Below, piece after piece: positions 58,221 through 64,000 of a stretch of 64,000 nt of DNA. The notes under the pieces were generated by a model. The model was not told where the DNA came from. It made no database searches and worked only from the letters and a program-made list of their open reading frames with translations. The stretch lies in the NCBI GenBank assembly GCA_902570125.1, contig CACFXK010000003.1, positions 38,849 through 102,848 on the forward strand, read 5' to 3'. This DNA is from an uncultured Pelagibacteraceae bacterium. GTDB lineage: Bacteria > Pseudomonadota > Alphaproteobacteria > Pelagibacterales > Pelagibacteraceae. Within the stretch, counting starts at the first letter, position 1. Every line of letters starts with the position of its first letter. The translations under genes and the position numbers were made by a program.

Positions 58221-59035
58221 AATTCAAAGTAAACGGGCATGAGGTTTTCGCCTCTACTGGTGGAAGACCATTTGATAAAAAAAAACCATTAATTATATTT
58301 GTTCATGGAAGTGGTTTAACCCATATGACCTGGGTACTTCAAACAAGGTACTTTGCTTTTCATGGATATAACTCTTTAGCGGTTGATCTGCCCGGTCATG
58401 GCTTATCTAGCGGTAAAAGTCTTAAATCAATTGAGGAAATGGCAGATTGGGTAAATAATGTAATTGATGCCGTTGGTCATAAAGAAGCATCCTTGGTAGG
58501 TCATTCGCAAGGTTGTTTAGTTACAGTAGAGTGCACATCAAGATATCCAGATAAAATCAAAACTCTGAGTTTGATGGGTGGAGCTGGTGCTATACCAATG
58601 AATCCTGAACTACTATCATTAGCAGAAAATAATGATCCTAAAGCAGTAGATTTGATGATGGATTGGGCGCATGGTCCAGCTGGTCACTTTGGTGGTCATC
58701 CAGTACCTGGTCTTTACCATATTAACACAGGAACTATGCTTGCAAAATCTAGAACAATACAAAATACATTAGGTGTAGATTTTAGAGCTTGTGACAATTA
58801 CAAGAATGGATTTGAGGCAGCTAAAAAAATTAAATGTCCTACCCTATCAATTTTAGCAACTGATGACAAAATGTGCCCGGTTAAAGAGGGAAAAAAACTT
58901 GCTTCATTAATTGATGGTAGTCAAGTTGATATAATTGATAACTGTGGTCACATGATGTTATTAGAAGAAGCAGATAGAGTTTTAACTGTGCTTAAAAAAT
59001 TTATAACCACAAATTACCCTCCATTATCAAGTTAA
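58217..59035 (+). CDS. Alpha/beta hydrolase between the two metY-like genes
   Basis: 272 residues. 'IIFVHGSGLTHMTWVLQTRYFAF' (oxyanion hole), 'LAVDLPGHGLSS', nucleophile Ser in 'SLVGHSQGCLVTVE', acid in 'LATDDKMCP' and His in 'NCGHMMLLEEAD' complete a catalytic triad. It overlaps the metY copy 1 stop by four bases, so it belongs to that unit. It is not MetX: the MetX nucleophile motif and length differ. Substrate unknown; a thioester or acyl ester in sulfur metabolism is a guess from context. Confidence 0.85.
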   Translation: MKFKVNGHEVFASTGGRPFDKKKPLIIFVHGSGLTHMTWVLQTRYFAFHGYNSLAVDLPGHGLSSGKSLKSIEEMADWVNNVIDAVGHKEASLVGHSQGCLVTVECTSRYPDKIKTLSLMGGAGAIPMNPELLSLAENNDPKAVDLMMDWAHGPAGHFGGHPVPGLYHINTGTMLAKSRTIQNTLGVDFRACDNYKNGFEAAKKIKCPTLSILATDDKMCPVKEGKKLASLIDGSQVDIIDNCGHMMLLEEADRVLTVLKKFITTNYPPLSS

Positions 59036-59096
59036 ATTAAAGCTTGATTGTATTTTTTCATTTTAGTTTAATACGTTTTTAAACAGAAGGGGAAAT

Positions 59097-60422
59097 ATGA
59101 GTAAAAATAAACATCCAGAAACAATTGCATTACATGGTGGAGATTACAGAAGTGATCCAGCTACAACAGCAGTAGCAGTACCACTATATAGAACAACATC
59201 TTATCAATTTAATGATACTGATCACGCTGCAAATTTATTTGCACTAAAAGAATTTGGAAACATATACACAAGAATTATGAATCCAACAAATGACGTACTT
59301 GAAAAAAGAGTTGCGGCTCTTGAGGGTGGGCTTGCAGCTGTAACCGTTGGTTCAGGACAAGCAGCATCAACATTTGCTATAATGAATGTTTGTCAATCAG
59401 GCGATAACTTTATTAGTTCAACTGATTTATATGGCGGAACAGTAAACTTATTTACACATACATTAAAAAAATTAGGTATTGAATGCAGATATGCAGATCC
59501 ATCAGATCCAAGTAATTTTGAAAAATTAATTGATGATAGAACAAGATGTTTTTATGCAGAAACTTTGCCTAATCCATATTTAAGAGTATTTCCAATAAAA
59601 GAGGTATCTGACATAGGTAGAAAGCACAGTATTCCATTAATTATGGATAATACTGCAGCACCAGTAATTTGTAAGCCTTTAGAACATGGAGCTGCTGTAG
59701 TAGTTCATTCACTTACTAAATTTATTGGTGGTCATGGTACGGTAATAGGAGGATGTCTTGTTGATGGAGGTAATTTTGACTGGACAAAAGATCCAAAAAG
59801 ACAGCCTTTATTTAACGAGCCAGATGCTAGTTATGGTGGCGCGCAATGGGGTGTTGTTGTTCCACAATTGACAGGAGCAAATGTCTCATACGCAGTAAGA
59901 GCACGTGTTGTACTATTAAGAGATCTAGGAGCACCATTAGCACCTGATAATGCATGGGGAATAATTCAAGGTTTAGAAACTGTTCCCTTAAGAATGAAAC
60001 AACATTGTTCTAATGCCGAGAAAGCTGTTGCATTTTTACAAAAACATAAAAATGTAGACAGAGTTATCTACCCTACTTTGCACAAAGGAGAAATTGGCGA
60101 AAGATCCAAAAAATATATGAAGGGTGGAAATGGAGCACTTATAGGTATCGAAGTCAAAGGTGGTGTTGAAGCAGGTAAAAAATTCATAGAGTCATTAAAG
60201 ATGTTTTACCATGTTGCAAATATTGGAGATGCTAGAAGTTTAGCTATTCATCCTGCAACTACTACTCACAGCCAATTAACTGAAGAGGAACTTTTAGCTG
60301 CCGGTGTAACACCTGGATATGTAAGATTGTCTATAGGCATTGAACATCCAGACGATATTATAGCTGATCTAGATCAAGCTTTAGGAGCTTCTGGAAAACC
60401 TAGCTTGAAAGCTGTAAGTTAG
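59097..60422 (+). CDS. metY: O-acetylhomoserine sulfhydrylase-like PLP enzyme, copy 2
   Basis: 441 residues, clearly paralogous to the 56889 gene. 'ETIALHGGDYRSDPATTAVAVPLYRTTSYQF', 'NIYTRIMNPTNDVLEKRVAALEGG', the PLP lysine in 'VVHSLTKFIGGHGTVIGG' and 'SIGIEHPDDIIADLDQAL' are canonical for MetY. The ribosome site AGAAGGGGA precedes the ATG by 5 bp. It has its own 61-bp spacer upstream, and its 3' end overlaps convergent ctaA by 23 bp. Confidence 0.9.
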   Translation: MSKNKHPETIALHGGDYRSDPATTAVAVPLYRTTSYQFNDTDHAANLFALKEFGNIYTRIMNPTNDVLEKRVAALEGGLAAVTVGSGQAASTFAIMNVCQSGDNFISSTDLYGGTVNLFTHTLKKLGIECRYADPSDPSNFEKLIDDRTRCFYAETLPNPYLRVFPIKEVSDIGRKHSIPLIMDNTAAPVICKPLEHGAAVVVHSLTKFIGGHGTVIGGCLVDGGNFDWTKDPKRQPLFNEPDASYGGAQWGVVVPQLTGANVSYAVRARVVLLRDLGAPLAPDNAWGIIQGLETVPLRMKQHCSNAEKAVAFLQKHKNVDRVIYPTLHKGEIGERSKKYMKGGNGALIGIEVKGGVEAGKKFIESLKMFYHVANIGDARSLAIHPATTTHSQLTEEELLAAGVTPGYVRLSIGIEHPDDIIADLDQALGASGKPSLKAVS

Positions 60423-61458
60423 ATTTTGTGTTTATAAAGAGAAAATAGATACAAGATGCAACTAAAAAAATAGAACTTATTTGGTGCATAGATGCAATTA
60501 ATATCTGTGCACCATATAATAAAGTGAATATTCCTAAAACAATCTGTAAAATAATAAAAAATCCCAAAATGTTGACTGATTTATACAAATCAGTTTTTTT
60601 ATTCCTGTAAATATAAAATAATAGATATAGATAAAATAATCCTATTAAGTAAGCTAATTTTCTATGTATAAATTGTACCAAGGAAGGATCGCTGAAAGCA
60701 GATAATTTAAATAAATTAAATATACTATTATCATCAGGAAAAATTGAGTTACCCATTAAGGGCCAGGAATTATAAATTTTACCTGCATCCATTCCCGAAA
60801 CGAACGCACCAATAGAAATTTGTAAAAAAACTAATAAAAGAAAACTAAATGGGAATATTATATTTATAGTATTCAGAAAGTTGTTTTTAAATTTTATTTT
60901 TAAATAATTCCAAAAAATTAATGATAAAATAATAAAAGCTACTAATAAATGTATAGATAATCTAAAATGACTAACATCTACTCTATCGATTAGACCACTA
61001 CTAACCATATACCATCCTATAAACCCTTGAAAACATATTAAAATAAAGATGAAATAAAGACTTATTAATTTTTTAAATTTAATTTTAAATGTAAAATATA
61101 TTAGTGGTATTAGAAAAGCTATACCAATTAACCTTCCCATAAATCTATGAGCCCATTCCCACCAAAAGATAACTTTAAACTCTTGCATAGTCATATCATA
61201 GTTTTGTAATTTAAATTCTGGGATCTCCTTGTATAAATCAAAATACATGATCCATTCTGAATTATTTAGCGGTGGTAAAAAACCAGAGAATAATTGCCAT
61301 TGAGTAATTGATAAACCAGAATCAGTTAATCTAGTCAAACCTCCAACAACAATCATTGCTGAAATAATCCAAAACATGCTTATAAGCCATATCGATATTT
61401 GATCATTGATTTTTGGATTTTCGCTATACATAGGTGGATAAATATAATAATTTTTCAA
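60400..61458 (-). CDS. ctaA: Heme A synthase CtaA (Cox15 type)
   Basis: 352 residues, eight membrane segments. Oxidises the methyl group of heme O to make heme A for cytochrome c oxidase. 'IVVGGLTRLTDSGLSITQWQLFSGFLPPLN', 'WEWAHRFMGRLIG', 'HLLVAFIILS' and 'QFIHRKLAYLIGL' give the four conserved histidines. 'DAGKIYNSWPLMG' is typical of the alphaproteobacterial/mitochondrial type. Confidence 0.94.
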   Translation of the reverse strand: MKNYYIYPPMYSENPKINDQISIWLISMFWIISAMIVVGGLTRLTDSGLSITQWQLFSGFLPPLNNSEWIMYFDLYKEIPEFKLQNYDMTMQEFKVIFWWEWAHRFMGRLIGIAFLIPLIYFTFKIKFKKLISLYFIFILICFQGFIGWYMVSSGLIDRVDVSHFRLSIHLLVAFIILSLIFWNYLKIKFKNNFLNTINIIFPFSFLLLVFLQISIGAFVSGMDAGKIYNSWPLMGNSIFPDDNSIFNLFKLSAFSDPSLVQFIHRKLAYLIGLFYLYLLFYIYRNKKTDLYKSVNILGFFIILQIVLGIFTLLYGAQILIASMHQISSIFLVASCIYFLFINTKSNLQLSS

Positions 61459-61474
61459 TTATCCAAATATATAA

Positions 61475-61768
61475 ATGTCGCCTTTAAAAAAAGAAAAACT
61501 CAACAAAATAAGAAAAGAATTGGATAAATTAGACGATTCATTAATAAAAATAATTAAGAAAAGAACTAATCTAGTTAAAAGAGTTCTGGCTTTGAAAGAA
61601 AAAAAAAATCAAATTGTTGATCAAAAAAGAATTAATTTAATTTTAAAAAATATTAAAAAAAAATCATTAAATAATAATATTGATCCAAAAATTACTAATA
61701 AAATTTGGAAGAATATGATTTATGCGTATATAGATTTCGAACGTAGAAATTTTAATAAAAAAAAGTAA
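61475..61768 (+). CDS. Chorismate mutase (AroQ class)
   Basis: 97 residues, all-helical. 'KIRKELDKLDDSLIKIIKKRTNLVKRVLALKEKK' matches the N-terminal AroQ helix with its conserved Arg and Lys residues; 'DQKRINLILKNIKKK' and 'IWKNMIYAYIDFER' fit the rest. Converts chorismate to prephenate. It is divergent from ctaA with 16 bp between starts and convergent with rpmG. Confidence 0.85.
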   Translation: MSPLKKEKLNKIRKELDKLDDSLIKIIKKRTNLVKRVLALKEKKNQIVDQKRINLILKNIKKKSLNNNIDPKITNKIWKNMIYAYIDFERRNFNKKK

Positions 61769-61769
61769 T

Positions 61770-61961
61770 TTACTTACTATGTGGTGGAAGTTTTTTTTCT
61801 ACAAAGACTTCATGTTTTCTTGTGGCTGGGTTATATTTTTTTGCTTTTAATTTAACCTTAGCTTTTTCTCCGCCAGCTGGTTTTTTTACATAATAAAAAA
61901 ATGGACTATCTGGTTTTGTCTCGGGAACTAATCTAACTTTAACGTGAGTTTTTTTTGCCAT
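61770..61961 (-). CDS. rpmG: 50S ribosomal protein L33
   Basis: 63 residues, slightly longer than usual. 'VKVRLVPETKPDSPFFYYVKKPAGG' followed by 'LKAKKYNPATRKHEVFVEKKL' is the L33 pattern. It has none of the four zinc cysteines (zinc-free type). It lies one base from the merR gene end on the same strand. Confidence 0.93.
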   Translation of the reverse strand: MAKKTHVKVRLVPETKPDSPFFYYVKKPAGGEKAKVKLKAKKYNPATRKHEVFVEKKLPPHSK

Positions 61962-61962
61962 T

Positions 61963-62334
61963 TTAGTTTTTGAACTTTGATAATATATTTTTTATTTTTA
62001 ATATTTTTGATTTAATAATTTTTTTCTGTTTTATAGAGGTATTGTATAATTCGTCAATATCTGAATTATCAGAGTTTAGAACCTTTTTAACTCCATTTAA
62101 AGTCATACCTTTATCTTTTAGTAAAAATTTAATTTTTTTCAAAATTTTAATAGAATTTTCGTCATAATATCGCCTATTACCTGTAAAAATTTTTGGCTTT
62201 AATTGTTTAAATTCTTTTTCCCAGAAACGAATAGTATGTGTCGAAAATGAACCTTTTTTTTGATTTACTAGATTTAATATTCTCGCAACTTCTCCAATAG
62301 TTTTATATTTTTTATTTTCTTTAGAATTATCCAT
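61963..62334 (-). CDS. MerR-family transcriptional regulator
   Basis: 123 residues from ATG 62334. The HTH is 'YKTIGEVARILNL...STHTIRFWEKEFKQL', followed by the wing 'NRRYYDENSIKILKKIKFLLKDKGMTLNGVKKVL', then a lysine-rich tail without ligand cysteines. A longer frame to 62433 overlaps ihfA and is unlikely. Sits after plsX-ihfA as in other alphaproteobacteria, where a MerR protein of unknown signal is conserved. Confidence 0.88.
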   Translation of the reverse strand: MDNSKENKKYKTIGEVARILNLVNQKKGSFSTHTIRFWEKEFKQLKPKIFTGNRRYYDENSIKILKKIKFLLKDKGMTLNGVKKVLNSDNSDIDELYNTSIKQKKIIKSKILKIKNILSKFKN

Positions 62335-62623
62335 TATTGTTAATATATTTTTTAAAATCTTTAGATGCTTTAAATAGTATGACATTTCTTTCAGAGATAA
62401 TTTTATTCTCTTTAGTTTTTGGATTTCTTCCAATGCGCTGAGCTTTTCTTCTTAATGTAAAAGTTCCAAATTTAGAAATTTTAACTTTTTTATGTTTAAT
62501 AATATTTTTTAAAATAATTTCAAAAATGTCATCTAACAATGTCTCACTTATCTTTTTAGAAAATCCTATCTGCATATAGATAGAATTAATTATCTCTTTT
62601 TTAGTCAAATTTATTCTAACCAT
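62327..62623 (-). CDS. ihfA: Integration host factor alpha subunit / HU-family protein
   Basis: 98 residues. DNA-bending protein: 'NLTKKEIINSIYMQIGFSKKISETLLDDIFEII' then 'KVKISKFGTFTLRRKAQRIGRNPKTKE', which contains the intercalating 'RNPKT' arm. Position downstream of plsX and upstream of merR supports IhfA rather than HU. It starts one base from the plsX stop and overlaps merR by 8 bp. Confidence 0.92.
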   Translation of the reverse strand: MVRINLTKKEIINSIYMQIGFSKKISETLLDDIFEIILKNIIKHKKVKISKFGTFTLRRKAQRIGRNPKTKENKIISERNVILFKASKDFKKYINNNG

Positions 62624-63631
62624 TTAATTTATATTATCTTTTATTTGATTTATTAATTTTCCTCTAATAATTTGCTCACACACCTTAAGTGAGTTTGCAA
62701 ACCCAATTGAATCTGTAGAACCATGACTTTTAATAACTGGCTTGTCTAAACCGAGTAATATAGCACCATTGTATAGTCTTGGATCAAGTTTATCTTTAAA
62801 CTTTTTTAAATTATTATAATTTAATAAAGAAGAAAGTTTACCAATAAAAGATGATGTAAAAGCTTTTTTCAACTCACTTGTTATAAAGTTTGACGTACCT
62901 TCAGCTGTTTTTAAAGCTATATTTCCAGTGAAGCCATCTGAGACTATAACATTAACATCTCCATCCATTATGTTGTTTCCTTCTATAAAACCCATAAAAT
63001 CAAACAATTTATTCTTATTTTCATTAAGAACTTGATATGTTTCTTTAATAACAGCGTTACCTTTTAATTCTTCAGACCCGATGTTTAGTAGTGCTACTTT
63101 TGGTTTTTCATTTACAAACAATGCTTTTAGTAAAGCTGAACCCATGATTGAAAAATCGATTAAATTTTTTGAATTACATTCAATATTTGCACCCAAATCC
63201 AAAACAACATTCATATTCTTTTTGCTAGGCCAAAGTGCTGACAATGCTGGCTTATCAATCTTTTCAATCATTTTGAGATTTAATTTACTTATTAAAAAAA
63301 GAGCGCCCGTATTACCGGCTGAAACTATTGCATCAGCTTTATCATTTTTTAAGGACTCAATTGAAAGCCACAAGCTTGTATTTTTTCCTCTTTTAGCAGC
63401 AGTTAGTGCACTATCCTCAGCTTCAACATAGTTGTCCGTATGTATCAACTCGTATTTATTATTTGAAATATTATATTTGTTTAAAAGAGGTAAAATTAAA
63501 TCTTGCTTTCCAAAAATTATATACGATACATTGCTTGATTTAGACAAATGTAAGCTAATGCCTTGAATAACTTTATTAGGAGAATTATCACCACCCATTG
63601 CGTCAACAGCAATAGTAATAGGGTTATTCAT
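62624..63631 (-). CDS. plsX: Phosphate acyltransferase PlsX
   Basis: 335 residues. Makes acyl-phosphate from acyl-ACP for PlsY (7.4-8.0 kb). 'IAVDAMGGDNSPNKVIQG', 'NTGALFLISKLNL', 'LDLGANIEC', 'NIGSEELKG' and 'VIVSDGFTGNIALKTAEG' are canonical. Lies 5 bp after rpmF. fabH, which usually follows plsX, is absent; ihfA follows directly. Confidence 0.95.
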   Translation of the reverse strand: MNNPITIAVDAMGGDNSPNKVIQGISLHLSKSSNVSYIIFGKQDLILPLLNKYNISNNKYELIHTDNYVEAEDSALTAAKRGKNTSLWLSIESLKNDKADAIVSAGNTGALFLISKLNLKMIEKIDKPALSALWPSKKNMNVVLDLGANIECNSKNLIDFSIMGSALLKALFVNEKPKVALLNIGSEELKGNAVIKETYQVLNENKNKLFDFMGFIEGNNIMDGDVNVIVSDGFTGNIALKTAEGTSNFITSELKKAFTSSFIGKLSSLLNYNNLKKFKDKLDPRLYNGAILLGLDKPVIKSHGSTDSIGFANSLKVCEQIIRGKLINQIKDNIN

Positions 63632-63636
63632 AAAAA

Positions 63637-63816
63637 TTATTCTTTTGGATCTAAAACTTGTCTACCTTTATAGTAACCAGTTTTTAAGTCTAGATGATGA
63701 GATAATCTAAATTCACCAGATTTTTTATCTTCAATAATATTTTTTGAAGATACCCTCAAATGAGAACGTCTTTTACCAGCTCTTGATTTAGTTGTTTTTC
63801 GTTTTGGTACAGCCAT
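63637..63816 (-). CDS. rpmF: 50S ribosomal protein L32
   Basis: 59 residues: '[20 protein letters not shown]' is the L32 N-terminus and the C-terminal half '[20 protein letters not shown]' matches the alphaproteobacterial form, which lacks zinc cysteines. Position just before plsX is the conserved rpmF-plsX arrangement. Its start is 2 bp from the stop of the partial upstream gene. Confidence 0.95.
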   Translation of the reverse strand: MAVPKRKTTKSRAGKRRSHLRVSSKNIIEDKKSGEFRLSHHLDLKTGYYKGRQVLDPKE

Positions 63817-63818
63817 AA

Positions 63819-64000
63819 TTAAAATTTAAATTCTATTATATCTTTTGTAAAGTTTTTTAAAGGATTATTTGCTAAAAAAAAGCTATATTTGTCAAAATAA
63901 ATTGATAATAATTCACTATCTTCTCTAATATTGATAAAATTGCTTATCAAAAGAATTTTTTTAGTTTTTTCTAATTTGTCCCAGATTTCAATTTTTTCTA
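63819..64000 (-). CDS. Partial protein at the window edge, C-terminal end only
   Basis: About 60 residues of an open frame on the minus strand running off the right edge, ending '[15 protein letters not shown]' and TAA at 63819-63821. Position immediately before rpmF is where alphaproteobacteria often carry a YceD/DUF177 gene, but too little sequence is present to assign it. Confidence 0.6.
   Translation of the reverse strand, partial: EKIEIWDKLEKTKKILLISNFINIREDSELLSIYFDKYSFFLANNPLKNFTKDIIEFKF

Noticed and set aside
1..64000. CRISPR arrays, insertion sequences, prophage genes
   Set aside because: No regularly spaced repeats, transposase frames or phage structural genes were seen; only the lone tyrosine recombinase suggests mobility.

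Overview
The window is AT-rich, with very tight gene packing: many ATGA/GTGA overlaps, convergent genes that touch or overlap, and few spacers above 100 bp. Gene content and order point to a streamlined marine alphaproteobacterium, most likely of the SAR11/Pelagibacterales type. The supporting genes are a soxBDAG sarcosine oxidase operon, an hppA proton pyrophosphatase, two metY-like sulfhydrylases, an alphaproteobacterial dihydroorotase-like PyrC without its first metal ligands, and an rpmF-plsX-ihfA-merR cluster. This is inferred from gene content; no rRNA is present to confirm it.

Layout. 0.05-4.4 kb: mgtE, panC, galU and ugd. 4.4-10.7 kb (minus strand): ruvX, pyrB, pyrC-like, plsY, topA and a RidA protein. 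10.8-17 kb (plus): gatCAB, an O-methyltransferase, trhO and a MATE exporter. 17-22 kb (minus): soxBDAG, then tRNA-Ser(GCU) and a lytic transglycosylase. 24.4-31.7 kb (plus): dapA-smpB-folK-rel/spoT-pyrE-pdxJ-acpS-lepB-rnc-recO. 31.7-35.6 kb: hemB, an Asp/Asn hydroxylase-like dioxygenase, rpiB, glyA and nrdR. 35.6-42.3 kb: ribD-ribE-ribBA-ribH-nusB-thiL, then hppA.

The accessory part is 42.3-51.5 kb. It holds a very AT-rich glycan island (three glycosyltransferase genes, one of them a two-domain fusion, a polysaccharide deacetylase and two methyltransferase-like genes). A complete tyrosine recombinase follows, with a perfect 11-7-11 inverted repeat at its 5' end. Next come a small membrane protein, a DUF2938-like membrane protein, and a GC-richer block of about 230 nt with several stable helices, two GNRA tetraloops and a terminator-like hairpin directly before a 91-residue Ogt/MGMT domain protein. 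This structured RNA plus alkyltransferase is the best candidate for something undescribed here. A gene-free stretch of about 520 bp follows.

51.5-64 kb returns to core genes: two transporters, hom, a small lipoprotein, argC, rpsI-rplM, metY - alpha/beta hydrolase - metY, ctaA, chorismate mutase, rpmG, merR, ihfA, plsX, rpmF and a partial gene at the edge.

Recurring themes. (1) Genes usual in these conserved alphaproteobacterial strings (dprA, rpoZ, era, fabH) are missing from their places. (2) Two reading frames, thiL and a small membrane protein, break exactly at T7 homopolymers. (3) Several enzymes carry altered domains: PyrC without HxH, a RibA half without its cysteines, a short Rel, and NrdR with CxC zinc knuckles. 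(4) Metabolism fits use of methylated and reduced C1/S compounds: sarcosine oxidase and glyA for glycine and C1 units, hom and MetY for homoserine-based sulfur assimilation.
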